64,000 nt of DNA from Streptomyces sp. TN58 (GCF_001941845.1 NZ_CP018870.1:5152001-5216000), one strand, 5' to 3'. Positions 18,344 through 28,896 are shown, counted from the first letter of the stretch. A program made the numbers and translations. The notes: generated by a model not told the origin, from the sequence alone.

Positions 18344-19909
18344 TCAGTTGTACGCCGCCTCGTGCTTGCGCGCCGCGGCGTCCGGGGCGCGGGTGCCGGT
18401 GCCGGTGCCGGTGCCCCGCAGCAGGGCCGCGGCGAGCACGGCCGCCACGAGCAGCAGGGCCGTACCGCCCCAGGCCGCGTACCGCATCCCGTGGACGAAG
18501 GCCTCGCGGGCCAGGGCCAGGACCTCTTCGCCGGCCGGCCCGCCGATCCGGTGGGCGGTGGCGACGGCGCCGCCCAGGGTCGCCCGGGCGGCGGGCTCGG
18601 CGTCCGCGAGGTCACCGCGGTAGACCGCGGTGCCCAGGCTGCCGAGGACCGCCATGCCCAGGGCGCCGCCGAACTCCGTACCGGTCTCCAGCAGGGAGGC
18701 GGCGGAACCGGCCTTCTCGGCGGGGGCCGCGCCCAGGGCCATGTCGGAGACCAGGGACATCACGGTGACGACGCCCGAGGCCAGGACGCCCGAGCCGGCC
18801 AGGATCAGCCACAGCGAGTCGGTGTCCACGAGGCCGATCAGCGTGAATCCGGCAGCGGCGAGGACGAACCCGCCGGCGACGACGTGGGCGCGGTCCGTCT
18901 TGCGGGCCAGGGCCGCGGAGGCCGGAGCCGCCGCGCCGATGACGACGGAGGGGGCGAGGCTCCACAGGGCGGCTTCCAGGGTGCCCATGCCGAGCACCGA
19001 CTGGAGGTACTGGGTGGTGAAGTAGGCCGAGCCGAGCATGGCGAAGGCGGCGATGGTGTTCAGGGCGACGCCGGCGCCGAAGCCGCGGCCCCGGAACAGC
19101 GAGCGGCTGACCATGGCGTCGTCACGGCCGCGCTGGCGGCGGACGAAGACGTGGCCGAGGAGCAGTCCGACGGCGAGGCACCCCAGGTAGCGGGGCTCGA
19201 CGCCCTCGGCGGCGATCTCCTTGAGGCCGTACACGACCGGCAGCACGGCGGCCATGGACAGCGGGACCGACAGCAGGTCGAAGCGGCCGGGGGCGGGATC
19301 CTTGAACTCCGGGACCAAGGCCGGGACGAGGGCCAGCAGGAGCAGCATCGCGGGCACGTTGACCAGGAAGACGGAGCCCCACCAGAAGTGGTTCAGCATC
19401 ACGCCGCTCAGCACGGAGCCGAGGGCGACGCCGCCGGTCATGGCCCCGGACCAGAGGGCGATGGCCTTGCCGCGCTGCCTGTCGTCCCGGAAGAGGTTGC
19501 GGACGAGGGCGAGCGTGGACGGCATCAGGGTCGCACCGCCGACGCCGAGCAGGAAGCGGGCCGCGATGAGCATCTCGGCGCTGGTGGCGTACGCGGCGGC
19601 GGCCGAGGCGAGGCCGAAGGCGCCCGCGCCGATCAGCAGCAGCCTGCGGCGGCCGATCCGGTCCCCGAGCGAACCCATCGTGATCAGCAGGCCGGAGAGG
19701 GCGAAGGCGTAGCTGTCGAAGATCCAGAGCTGCTGGGTGGCGGTCGGGTCCAGCTGTGCGGTGATCGCCGGGATGGCGAAGTAGAGGACCGAGACGTCCA
19801 TGGAGACCAGGAGCAGGGGCAGCAACAGGACGGTGAAGGCGGTCCACTCGCGGCGGCCGGCGAGTCGCGCTGTGGCGGCGGGGTTCGTCATGCCAGGAAA
19901 CATACACAT
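18344..19909 (-). CDS. MFS drug exporter, DHA2 type (14 helices)
   Basis: 521 residues. Hydrophobic segments are consistent with 14 helices. Motif A appears after helix 2 as GSLGDRIGRRRLLLIGAG, and GVGGATLMPSTLALVRNLF is the typical helix 4-5 region of the DHA2 (QacA/EmrB-like) group. The family exports drugs or metabolites by proton antiport. It is divergent from a TetR gene, with three phased repeats in the gap, so it is probably repressed by that TetR and induced by its substrate. Confidence 0.88.
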   Translation of the reverse strand: MCMFPGMTNPAATARLAGRREWTAFTVLLLPLLLVSMDVSVLYFAIPAITAQLDPTATQQLWIFDSYAFALSGLLITMGSLGDRIGRRRLLLIGAGAFGLASAAAAYATSAEMLIAARFLLGVGGATLMPSTLALVRNLFRDDRQRGKAIALWSGAMTGGVALGSVLSGVMLNHFWWGSVFLVNVPAMLLLLALVPALVPEFKDPAPGRFDLLSVPLSMAAVLPVVYGLKEIAAEGVEPRYLGCLAVGLLLGHVFVRRQRGRDDAMVSRSLFRGRGFGAGVALNTIAAFAMLGSAYFTTQYLQSVLGMGTLEAALWSLAPSVVIGAAAPASAALARKTDRAHVVAGGFVLAAAGFTLIGLVDTDSLWLILAGSGVLASGVVTVMSLVSDMALGAAPAEKAGSAASLLETGTEFGGALGMAVLGSLGTAVYRGDLADAEPAARATLGGAVATAHRIGGPAGEEVLALAREAFVHGMRYAAWGGTALLLVAAVLAAALLRGTGTGTGTRAPDAAARKHEAAYN

Positions 19910-19916
19910 GTATTAC

Positions 19917-19978
19917 ACGATCGTCTATGACGCTTGTATGGAACGATCGTCTCGCACTGCCGTCTAGGACGGTCGTCT
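19917..19978. promoter_or_regulatory. Three phased 10-bp operator repeats between MFS and TetR genes
   Basis: ACGATCGTCT occurs at 19917-19926 and 19943-19952, and ACGGTCGTCT at 19969-19978. The starts are exactly 26 bases apart. The core ACGATCGT is palindromic. The third copy precedes the TACGGT -10-like hexamer of the TetR gene, and the first lies within 20 bases of the MFS start. This fits an operator array that lets the TetR protein control both genes. Confidence 0.6.
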
Positions 19979-19993
19979 TGCTACGGTGGCGCC

Positions 19994-20572
19994 ATGGGAC
20001 ATCGTGAAGACCTGCTCGAAGGCGCCAAGAAGTGCCTGGTGGAGAAGGGGTTCGTCCGCACCACCGCCCGCGACATCGTCAGTGCCTCGGGGACGAACCT
20101 GGCCTCCATCGGCTACCACTACGGCTCCAAGGACGCCCTGCTCACGGAGGCCTTCACCGGCCTGATCGAGGAGTGGGGGGCGGTGTTCCAGGGAGGCCTG
20201 GACGGTGAGGGCGGGTCGCTGGAGCGCTTCCGCGCGCTCTGGGAGGGCGTCCTCGCGCAGCACGAGAAGTCCGCGCCGGTCTGGGCGGCCAGCCTGGAAG
20301 TGGCCCTGAGCCGGGACCAGCGGCCCGAGCTGCGGGCGATGCTCGCGGCCTCCCAGGCCGAGGGGCGGCGCGGGCTGATCTCGATGCTGACGGGAACCCC
20401 TGAGGACCAGCTCGAAGAGCGAGACGTGCGGACCCTGGGCTCCTTCTACCAGGCGCTGCTCAACGGCCTGATGATCCAGTGGCTCTTCGACCCGGAGTCG
20501 GCCGCCACGGCCGAGGAGTTCACCGAGGGCATGCGCCGGGCCGCCGAGGCCATGACCGGCCCGCGGCAGTAG
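19994..20572 (+). CDS. TetR family regulator of the adjacent MFS exporter
   Basis: 192 residues from ATG at 19994. The N-terminal helix-turn-helix is clear (TARDIVSASGTNLASIGYHYGSKDALLTEAF, residues about 25-55). The remainder is an all-helical ligand domain. TACGGT at 19983-19988 ends six bases before the ATG and there is no ribosome binding site, so the mRNA may be leaderless. Its divergent position and the repeat array point to local repression of the exporter. The inducer is unknown. Confidence 0.85.
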   Translation: MGHREDLLEGAKKCLVEKGFVRTTARDIVSASGTNLASIGYHYGSKDALLTEAFTGLIEEWGAVFQGGLDGEGGSLERFRALWEGVLAQHEKSAPVWAASLEVALSRDQRPELRAMLAASQAEGRRGLISMLTGTPEDQLEERDVRTLGSFYQALLNGLMIQWLFDPESAATAEEFTEGMRRAAEAMTGPRQ

Positions 20573-20615
20573 CCCCGGCCGGCCGGCGATCGGCGCGGCG
20601 CAGGGCCCCGGCCGG

Positions 20616-21590
20616 CTACAGCGTGATGACCACCTTGGCCCGCGCGTGCTCCACCTCCACGTACCTGATCGCCTCGGGCACCTCGTGCAGGGGGTAGGCC
20701 CGGTCCACGGCCGGGGCCACGCGGCCGGACTCGATGAGCTCGCGCAGTGCCGCCAGGTTCCGGTGGTCCGGCGCCGCCGTGAGGACGAGCAGCCGGTGGC
20801 GGACGAAGGGGGACAGCGCCGCGCCCTTCAGCAGCAGGGCCATCGGCCCCATCAGGCTGCCCCCTTCGGACACACCGCCGCCGGAGAGCACCAGCGTGCC
20901 CCCGGGCGTCAGGGCGCGGCGGCAGTCGGTGAGCGACCGGTTGCCCACCAGGTCGAGGACGAGGTCGTGGCGCCGGCCGGCCCGGGCGAAGTCGTCGCGG
21001 GAGTGGTCGACGACATGGTCGGCGCCCAGCGAGCGCACCAGCTCCGTGTTCCGCGGACCGCAAACGCCGGTCACCTCGGCCCCGAACGCCTTGGCGATCT
21101 GAACGGCGAAGGTCCCCACCCCGCCTGACGCACCGTTGACCAGGACCCGCTGTCCCGGCCGCACGCGCCCCAGGTCGCGCACCCCCATGAGGGCGGTGTT
21201 CCCGGCCAGCGGAACCGCGGCCGCCTGCTCGAAGGTCAGGTTCGCGGGCATCGGCCCGACCGCGCCGGCCGGGGCGCAAACGAACTCGGCGAAGGCCCCG
21301 TCGGCCTCGCCGAACACCTCGTCCCCCGGGCGCAGCCGGGTCACGTTCCTGCCCACCGCCTCCACCCGGCCCGCGAAGTCGGTTCCCCGGATGCGCGCCT
21401 TCGGGCCGCGCAGGCCCAGCACCGGCCGCGCCAGGTACGGGTCGCCCCGCATGAGGTGCCAGTCGCGCGCGTTGACCGCGGCCGCGCGGACCCGTACGAG
21501 CACCTCCCCGTCGCCGGCCGAGGGCCGCTCGACCTCCCTCAACTCCAGTACGTCCGGGGAGCCGTACCGGTCCTGGACGATCGCCTTCAT
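20616..21590 (-). CDS. Zinc-independent quinone oxidoreductase-like MDR protein
   Basis: 324 residues of the medium-chain dehydrogenase/reductase type. The N-terminal GroES-like domain (EVLVRVRAAAVNARDWHLMRG) lacks the catalytic-zinc Cys/His pattern. The NADPH-binding motif is VNGASGGVGTFAVQIAKAFG followed by ADHVVDHSRDDF. Members reduce quinones or enones; the substrate is unknown. It lies between the TetR gene (convergent) and the PucR gene (same strand, 132 bases upstream). Confidence 0.85.
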   Translation of the reverse strand: MKAIVQDRYGSPDVLELREVERPSAGDGEVLVRVRAAAVNARDWHLMRGDPYLARPVLGLRGPKARIRGTDFAGRVEAVGRNVTRLRPGDEVFGEADGAFAEFVCAPAGAVGPMPANLTFEQAAAVPLAGNTALMGVRDLGRVRPGQRVLVNGASGGVGTFAVQIAKAFGAEVTGVCGPRNTELVRSLGADHVVDHSRDDFARAGRRHDLVLDLVGNRSLTDCRRALTPGGTLVLSGGGVSEGGSLMGPMALLLKGAALSPFVRHRLLVLTAAPDHRNLAALRELIESGRVAPAVDRAYPLHEVPEAIRYVEVEHARAKVVITL

Positions 21591-21722
21591 CGGAGCCTCC
21601 GTGGCGCACCGGCCGGTGCGGAAAGGATCCGCGGGCGGGGCGGCCGGCGCTGTTCGCGACGGTAGGGGCCGGGCGCCGCCGGGGCATCGGGGACAGCCCT
21701 GAGAGGGGCCCGGGGATTACCC

Positions 21723-23054
21723 TCAGGCCAGGCGGGAAGCCTTCAGGGCCATGTGGAGCAGCAGGCGGTCCTCGCCCGCGTCCAGGTCGAGGCCGGTGAG
21801 CTGTTCCACGCGGCCCAGGCGGTAGTAGAGGGTCTGGCGGTGGATGCCGAGGGCGGCGGCGGCGCGGCCCGCCTGGCCGGCGCAGTCCAGGAACACCTCG
21901 GCGGTGCGGGCGAGTTCGCGGTGGGCGGGGGCGAGCAGGGGCCGGGCCGCCGGATCGTCCACCGGGTCGGCGGCCAGGGTCGCCAGCAGCCGGTACGGGC
22001 CGATCTGCGACCACTGGACGACCGGGCCGAGCCGCGGTTCGGCGGCCGCCGCGCGGGCCGCGGCGACGGCCTGCTCCCAGGCGGCGGGCAGTTCGGCGAG
22101 GCCGCGCACGGGATCGGCGACGCCCGCGGTCATCCGGTGCGCGCCGCCCGCTGGCCCGGCCGCCGCGCCGGCCGTTGCGCCGGCCGTCGCGCCGGGCGCG
22201 GCCGTCGCCCCCGCCCCCGCCCTCGCCCGCGATCCGGCGGTGCCCGCGCCCGTGCCCGCCGCCGTGGCCGCCGCCGGTTCCGCCGTGCGCGGCAGCAGCC
22301 GCGCCACCGCCGTGAGCGCCGGAGCCAGCCCGTCCGGCGACCGCAGCCGGAGCAGTACCGCCAGAGCCCGGCCCGCACCCGCCGGCCCGGCCCCCGGCGC
22401 ACCGTCCGGCTCGCCCGCGCCGCCGCCCCGCCGGGGTACGACGCACACGGCCGCCGCGCCCGGCACGGACGCCGGGGCGTCGCCCGTCCACGGCGCCACG
22501 CACACCGCCGCGTGCAGGCCCTCGCCGCCCGGCCCGAGGGCGGCCCGCAGTGCGGCCACGGCCATGTCCTGCTGCCACCCCCGCCCGGCCGTCAGCACCG
22601 CCTGGAACTCCCGGGACAGGTCCGCGCCCGCCTTCGCCTCCTCGGCGAGCAGCACCCCGATCCGCTGGGCCACCTCCATGGCCGCGGCCAGCGCCGCCGG
22701 GTCGGGGCCGGGGGTGCCGGGCTCCTGGTCGAGCAGCCACACGTAGCCCTGCACGATGGTCCGGAACCGCACCGGCAGGCAGATCCGCCCCCGGAACACC
22801 CCCGCGTCGGGCGCCGCCGGGATGCGGACGGGGCCGGTGGCACGGGCGATGCCGAAGCCCTCGAACCACGACCGGACGGCCGCCGTCGACTGCCGGGTCA
22901 GGATCGAGCGGGTCCGTACCGGGTCCATGGCGAGGTCGTCATCGCTGTCGTGGGCGCCGAAGGCGATGAGGCGGAAGTCCCGGTTCTCCAGGGTCGCCGG
23001 GGCGCCGAGCAGCGCGGAGATCTCGTCCACCAGGTCCTGGTAATCGCCCTTCAC
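21723..23054 (-). CDS. PucR-type regulator, probable control of proline catabolism
   Basis: 443 residues from GTG at 23054 ([20 protein letters not shown]). The N-terminal half is a GAF-like sensor region. The C terminus has the PucR helix-turn-helix ([20 protein letters not shown]) and [19 protein letters not shown]. Between them, about residues 255-310, lies a low-complexity Ala/Gly/Thr segment that is probably a flexible linker. It is divergent from the proline dehydrogenase gene. In Bacillus subtilis the PucR-family protein PutR activates proline use, so a similar role is likely here. The upstream start sometimes chosen (23147) would cover most of the intergenic promoter. Confidence 0.8.
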   Translation of the reverse strand: MKGDYQDLVDEISALLGAPATLENRDFRLIAFGAHDSDDDLAMDPVRTRSILTRQSTAAVRSWFEGFGIARATGPVRIPAAPDAGVFRGRICLPVRFRTIVQGYVWLLDQEPGTPGPDPAALAAAMEVAQRIGVLLAEEAKAGADLSREFQAVLTAGRGWQQDMAVAALRAALGPGGEGLHAAVCVAPWTGDAPASVPGAAAVCVVPRRGGGAGEPDGAPGAGPAGAGRALAVLLRLRSPDGLAPALTAVARLLPRTAEPAAATAAGTGAGTAGSRARAGAGATAAPGATAGATAGAAAGPAGGAHRMTAGVADPVRGLAELPAAWEQAVAAARAAAAEPRLGPVVQWSQIGPYRLLATLAADPVDDPAARPLLAPAHRELARTAEVFLDCAGQAGRAAAALGIHRQTLYYRLGRVEQLTGLDLDAGEDRLLLHMALKASRLA

Positions 23055-23139
23055 GCGCCCATTCTCCCACTCCCGCCCCTCCTCTTCAGACAGATGTATG
23101 AGATCGCGGACACGGATGCGTGACAGCTGTCGATGGCAG

Positions 23140-23156
23140 AGGATCAAAGCGATCCT
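23140..23156. promoter_or_regulatory. Palindrome between PucR and proline dehydrogenase genes
   Basis: AGGATC-AAAGC-GATCCT is a perfect 6-base inverted repeat with a 5-base centre. It lies 58 bases before the proline dehydrogenase start and 86 bases before the PucR start, in a 159-base divergent promoter region. It is a good candidate site for the PucR protein. Confidence 0.5.
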
Positions 23157-23213
23157 TAGGTTTCACGGTGGTTTCACTTGCGCTTTTCTTCTGCCACCCG
23201 CTGGAGGTGCCCC

Positions 23214-24140
23214 GTGCTGGGTCCCGTGATCCTCGCCGCTTCGCGCAGCGACAAGATGCGTCGTATCGTCTCGGCCGCCCCGGTGACCAAGCCCGTGGTG
23301 AACCGGTTCATCCCCGGCGAGACCGTCGACCAGGTCATCCCGATCGTGGAGGACCTGACGCGGGCCGGCCTGGAGGTCACCCTCGACGTCGTCGGTGAGG
23401 ACATCACCGAGGTGGAGCAGTCCTACGCCGCCCGCGACGCCTACCTCCGGCTCGTCGAGCGCCTCGCGGAGCTCGGCCTCGGCGAGAAGGCCGAGATGTC
23501 GGTGAAGCTGTCCATGTTCGGCCAGGCGCTGGAGGGCGGCCACGAACTGGCGCTCGCCAACGTCCGCCCCGTCGTCGAGGCCGCCGCCGCCATCGGCACC
23601 ACCGTCACGCTGGACGCCGAGGACCACACCACCCTGGACTCGATGTTCGCCATCCACGAGGAGCTGCGGAAGGACTTCCCGCAGACCGGCTGCGTGATCC
23701 AGGCGTACCTCTTCCGCACCGAGGCCGACGCCCGCCGCCTGGCCGCCGACGGCAGCCGCGTGCGGATCGTCAAGGGCGCCTACAAGGAGCCCGCCGAGGT
23801 CGCCTACCAGGACAAGGCGGAGATCGACAAGGCGTACGTCCGCATCCTGAAGACCCTCATGGACGGCGAGGGCTACCCGATGATCGGGTCCCACGACCCG
23901 CGCCTGATCGCCATCGGCCAGGAGCTCGCCCGCAAGGCCGGGCGCAAACTGGACGAGTACGAATTCCAGATGCTGTACGGCATCCGCAGCGAGGAGCACC
24001 TGCGGCTCGCCGCCGAGGGCCACCGGATGCGCGTCTACACCGCGTACGGGACGGACTGGTACGGCTACTTCATGCGCCGCCTCGCGGAGAAGCCGGCCAA
24101 CCTGCTCTTCTTCGTCCGCTCGATGATCACCAAGAACTAG
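23214..24140 (+). CDS. Proline dehydrogenase (monofunctional)
   Basis: 308 residues from GTG at 23214 (VLGPVILAASRSDKMRRIVS), with GGAGGTG upstream. It is an FAD enzyme that oxidises proline to pyrroline-5-carboxylate. Beta/alpha-barrel signatures are KAEMSVKLSMFGQAL, VTLDAEDHTTLDS, CVIQAYLFRTEADARRLA, RIVKGAYKEPAEVAYQDK and the C-terminal EFQMLYGIRSEEHLRLA. It is the short form without the P5C dehydrogenase half; that activity is encoded by the next gene, 31 bases downstream. Confidence 0.94.
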   Translation: MLGPVILAASRSDKMRRIVSAAPVTKPVVNRFIPGETVDQVIPIVEDLTRAGLEVTLDVVGEDITEVEQSYAARDAYLRLVERLAELGLGEKAEMSVKLSMFGQALEGGHELALANVRPVVEAAAAIGTTVTLDAEDHTTLDSMFAIHEELRKDFPQTGCVIQAYLFRTEADARRLAADGSRVRIVKGAYKEPAEVAYQDKAEIDKAYVRILKTLMDGEGYPMIGSHDPRLIAIGQELARKAGRKLDEYEFQMLYGIRSEEHLRLAAEGHRMRVYTAYGTDWYGYFMRRLAEKPANLLFFVRSMITKN

Positions 24141-24171
24141 CCACGAACCAGGTCAAGGAGTTACCAGCCCC

Positions 24172-25803
<1,632 letters not shown>

Positions 25804-25823
25804 CCCCCGGCCCCCGCTGAACC

Positions 25824-25864
25824 CCGCCCCCGCTCCGGTACCCCCAAGTCCGGAGCGGGGGCGG
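25824..25864. terminator. Terminator of the proline catabolic operon
   Basis: 15-base perfect arms (25824-25838, 25850-25864) flank an 11-base loop, 20 bases after the pruA stop. The convergent nitroreductase gene ends at 25931, so it may serve both directions. Confidence 0.75.
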
Positions 25865-25930
25865 TATCCATTTCCCGCCCGGCGGGACGCGGCGGGCGAA
25901 GGCTCCCGGAGGCGTCCGCCGGGGAGGGGG

Positions 25931-26632
25931 TCACACCTCCACGATGACCTGGTCCAGGGACTTGCGGACCAGGTCCGGGACCACGCAGTCGTCCGCCGGG
26001 TAGCCGACGGGGACGACCGCGAAGGCCTTCTCGTTCGCCGGGCGGTTCAGGACGTGGCCCAGGAAGCGCATCGGGCTCGGCGTGTGGATCAGCGCGGCCA
26101 GCCCCGACAGGTGCAGGGCGGACAGGAGCATGCCGACCGCGATGCCGACCGACTCGTCCACGTAGTAGTGCTTGCGCTTCGTGCCGTCCGGGCCGAGCCA
26201 GTACCGCTGCTGGAAGACGACGATCAGCGCGGGCGCGTCCGTCAGGTGCGTCTTCACGGCATCCGTGCCCAGCGGACGCAGCGCCGCCAGCCACTCGTCG
26301 CCGAGGCGGCCGTCGTAGGAGAGCTCCTCCTCCTGCTCCGCGGCCGCGCGGATCTGGGCGCGCACGGCCGGATCCTTGACCAGGACGAAGGTCCACGGCT
26401 GCTGGTGCGCCCCGGACGGCGCGGTCGACGCGCAGGCGATGGCGTCGCGGACGACCTGCTCGGGCACGGGGTCGGCGGAGAAGTGGCGTACGGTGCGCCG
26501 CTCGTCCATCCTGGCCCGCAACTCGGCGGCCCGCGCGAGGGATTCGTGCCGCGGCATCCGCTCCGGACGGTAGGCGGTGGGACGGTACGGCTGGCCGTGG
26601 GTGGGCGTCCACTGCTGGGTATCGGGCGACAT
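25931..26632 (-). CDS. Nitroreductase-fold protein of the iodotyrosine-deiodinase-like group
   Basis: 233 residues. After a 40-residue leader the FMN-binding nitroreductase fold begins (MDERRTVRHFSADPVPEQVV). TAPSGAHQQPWTFVLVKDP is the flavin-phosphate region. HYYVDESVGIAVGMLLSALHLSGLAALIHTPSPM with RPANEKAFAVVPVGYPADDC resembles the iodotyrosine deiodinase/BluB branch rather than NfsB-type nitroreductases. Bacterial members of that branch may dehalogenate aromatic compounds; the substrate here is unknown. It stands alone, divergent from the SMI1 gene. Confidence 0.8.
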   Translation of the reverse strand: MSPDTQQWTPTHGQPYRPTAYRPERMPRHESLARAAELRARMDERRTVRHFSADPVPEQVVRDAIACASTAPSGAHQQPWTFVLVKDPAVRAQIRAAAEQEEELSYDGRLGDEWLAALRPLGTDAVKTHLTDAPALIVVFQQRYWLGPDGTKRKHYYVDESVGIAVGMLLSALHLSGLAALIHTPSPMRFLGHVLNRPANEKAFAVVPVGYPADDCVVPDLVRKSLDQVIVEV

Positions 26633-26741
26633 GGCCCGATTCTGCCGAGGGATTGGTCCAGACCGCTAGAGAGGCTTCGGCCGATGGCGGCCGGTGTACG
26701 GCGTTCGGCGTCCGCAATGCGGTCCTTGATACGTTCGAGGG

Positions 26742-27272
26742 ATGGGTGACTGGGACGCGCGGGCCGTCCGGGCGCGGTTGCGCGCGAAGACCTTCCGGTA
26801 CGAGCTGAGGCCGCCGCTCCCGGAGGCGGACGTCCGGGGCTTCGAGGAGGAGCACGGCATCCGGCTGCCCGAGGAGTACCGGACGTTCGTCACGACGGTC
26901 GGCGACGGCCCGGCGGGCCCCCGGCACGGGCTGATGCCGCTGATCACCCCGCGCCCCGAGGCCGACGACGACTGGGCGGTGGACGACGAGTGGCGGGACG
27001 ACCGCCGCCCGGGCCGGCTGGCCGCACCCTGCCCGATCCGCGCACCCCGTCCGTTCGACGAGAACCGCCGGTTCGACGAGGCCGACGGGCTGACCCTGGG
27101 CACGCTCATGCTGGTCGAGGGGGGTTGCGGCATATTCCTGAGACTGGTCCTCAACGGGCCCCTGACCGGCCAGGTCTGGCACGTGGACCAGGATTTCGGC
27201 TGCCACGCGCCGGAGAGCCCGGACTTCCGCACCTGGTACACCGACTGGCTGGAGCAGAGATGGACACGTTGA
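26742..27272 (+). CDS. SMI1/KNR4 domain protein
   Basis: 176 residues, ATG at 26742. LRPPLPEADVRGFEEEHGIRLPEEYRTFVTTVGDGPAG is the SMI1/KNR4 N-terminal signature (about 27-65), and LGTLMLVEGGCGIFLRLVLNGP followed by GQVWHVD is its second half. In bacteria this fold often serves as an immunity or partner protein, but no toxin is visible nearby. The 3' end overlaps the acetyltransferase gene by 13 bases, so the two are translationally coupled. TACGTT shortly before the ATG suggests a leaderless start. Confidence 0.82.
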   Translation: MGDWDARAVRARLRAKTFRYELRPPLPEADVRGFEEEHGIRLPEEYRTFVTTVGDGPAGPRHGLMPLITPRPEADDDWAVDDEWRDDRRPGRLAAPCPIRAPRPFDENRRFDEADGLTLGTLMLVEGGCGIFLRLVLNGPLTGQVWHVDQDFGCHAPESPDFRTWYTDWLEQRWTR

Positions 27273-27796
27273 CCGCGCACACCTCGCAACTGACCGCCGA
27301 CGAGCTCCGCGCGATCCGGTCCCTCCTCGACGACGCCTTCGAAGGGGACTTCGCCGACGAGGACTTCGAGCACGCGCTCGGCGGGATGCACGTCGTGATC
27401 GGGGTGGACGGCCGGCTCGCCGCCCACGGCAGCGTGGTGCAGCGGCGGGTCGTGCACCGCGGCCGCGCCCTGCGCACCGGATACGTCGAGGCCGTGGCCG
27501 TACGGGCCGACCTGCGGCGCCGCGGCCTCGGACGGCAGGTGATGGCCCGGCTGGAGGAGGTCGTGGCGGGGGCCTACGAACTCGGCGCGCTCTCGGCGTC
27601 CGAGGAGGGGGCCGGGCTCTACCTCGCCCGAGGCTGGTCGGTGTGGCCCGGCCGGCTGGGGGTGCTCTCCCCGCAGGGACCGGTGCGCCTGCCCGAGGAG
27701 GAGGGCTCCACCTACGTGTGGGCGCCGCCCGGAGGCGTCCGGCTGGACCCCGCCGCGCCGCTCGACTTCGACTGGCGCGACGGGGACGTCCTCTGA
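27260..27796 (+). CDS. AAC(2')-I-like aminoglycoside acetyltransferase
   Basis: 178 residues from ATG at 27260. From memory it aligns with mycobacterial AAC(2')-I almost throughout: LLDDAFEGDFADEDFEHALG with GMHVVI, AAHGSVVQRRVVHRGRALRT with GYVEAVAVRAD, LRRRGLGRQVM (acetyl-CoA loop), YELGALSASEEGAGLYLARG, and the end LDFDWRDGDVL. The Mycobacterium enzymes acetylate the 2'-amine of aminoglycosides such as gentamicin, and their housekeeping role is unclear. The near-normal GC content and core location argue for an intrinsic chromosomal gene rather than acquired resistance. Aminoglycoside activity is inferred only. Confidence 0.8.
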   Translation: MDTLTAHTSQLTADELRAIRSLLDDAFEGDFADEDFEHALGGMHVVIGVDGRLAAHGSVVQRRVVHRGRALRTGYVEAVAVRADLRRRGLGRQVMARLEEVVAGAYELGALSASEEGAGLYLARGWSVWPGRLGVLSPQGPVRLPEEEGSTYVWAPPGGVRLDPAAPLDFDWRDGDVL

Positions 27797-27833
27797 GGGC
27801 CGTCCCGCCCGCCCGTCACCGGCGGTCACGGGA

Positions 27834-28847
27834 TCAGTCGGCGATCCTGACCAGCATCTTGCCCACGTTGTCCCCGCGGAGCATGCCGCGGAAGGCGTCC
27901 ACCGTGCGCTCGAACCCCTGCACGACGGTGGTGTCGGTGCCGATCCGGCCACTGCGCAGATGGGGGACGAGGAAGTCCTCCAACTCGTCCTGCAGACCGG
28001 TGTGGTGGCGGACCAGCACACCTTCCAGGCGCAGCGACTTGTGCACGACCTCGAAGAGGTTGCGGGGCGCGGCGGGGGAGCGGTCGCCGTTGTAGGTCGA
28101 CACGGCGCCGACCCAGGCGATCCGTCCGAACTCGCGCAGTGCCCCGATCGCCCCCTCCAGGTGCTCCCCGCCCACGTTGTCCACGTACACGTCGATGCCC
28201 TCGGGGGCGGCCTTCGCGAGCTGCTCGCCCACGGGGCCGTCGTGATAGTCGAACGCCGCGTCGAAGCCGAGGACTTCGGTCAGGTGGCGGACCTTCGCCG
28301 CCGAGCCGGCGCTGCCGACGATCCGCCGGGCGCCCAGCAGCCGTGCGATGTGCCCGGTGGCGGTGCCCACCCCGCCCGCGGCGGCGGAGACGAACAGGTC
28401 CTCGCCCTCCCGCAGCGCCGCCGTCCGGGTCAGTGCGGCGTACGCCGTCAGGCCGGTGCCGCCCAGGATCGAGAGGTACGCCTCCAGCGGGACGCCCTCG
28501 TGGCCGCGCAGCCGGCGCGTACCGGCCTCGCCCAGGGTGACGAGGGCGTGCGTGCGCCAGCCCTCGCGGTGGAAGACCAGGTCGCCCTCGCGCAGCCCCG
28601 GGTCGCGGGAGGCGATCACCCGGCCCACCGAGCGGCCCTCCAGCGGGGTGTCCAGCTCGAAGCCGTCCTCGCCGCCGTCCATCAGGCCGCGGTGGTAGGG
28701 GTCCACGGAGAGCAGCAGGTTCTCCACCAGGGCGGTGCCGGGCCGCGGGTCGGGGACCGGGGAGGCGACGAAGGCGAAGTCGGAGGCGGCGGGGAAGCCG
28801 TCGGGGCGGGCGATCTGGTGGACGGCGTGAGCGGTGTGCGTGGTCAT
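27834..28847 (-). CDS. NADP-dependent oxidoreductase (CurA/LTB4DH-like MDR)
   Basis: 337 residues from ATG at 28847 (MTTHTAHAVHQIARPDG). The family pattern of zinc-free alkenal/one reductases is clear: VENLLLSVDPYHRGLMD, ILGGTGLTAYAALTRTAALR, VSAAAGGVGTATGHIARLLG and IDVYVDNVGGEHLEGAIGAL. These enzymes reduce alpha,beta-unsaturated carbonyls with NADPH. It is divergent from a LysR gene with a palindrome in the 101-base gap, so it is probably that regulator's target. Confidence 0.88.
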   Translation of the reverse strand: MTTHTAHAVHQIARPDGFPAASDFAFVASPVPDPRPGTALVENLLLSVDPYHRGLMDGGEDGFELDTPLEGRSVGRVIASRDPGLREGDLVFHREGWRTHALVTLGEAGTRRLRGHEGVPLEAYLSILGGTGLTAYAALTRTAALREGEDLFVSAAAGGVGTATGHIARLLGARRIVGSAGSAAKVRHLTEVLGFDAAFDYHDGPVGEQLAKAAPEGIDVYVDNVGGEHLEGAIGALREFGRIAWVGAVSTYNGDRSPAAPRNLFEVVHKSLRLEGVLVRHHTGLQDELEDFLVPHLRSGRIGTDTTVVQGFERTVDAFRGMLRGDNVGKMLVRIAD

Positions 28848-28896
28848 GGAGCTGACGCTAGGAAGGAATCCCCGAGCCGGGCAGGGGGTTGGGCTC

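Noticed and set aside
18344..20572. Possible horizontally acquired drug-resistance island (MFS, TetR)
   Set aside because: GC content and codon use match the surroundings, no mobile element or tRNA end is present, and the flanking genes are syntenic core.
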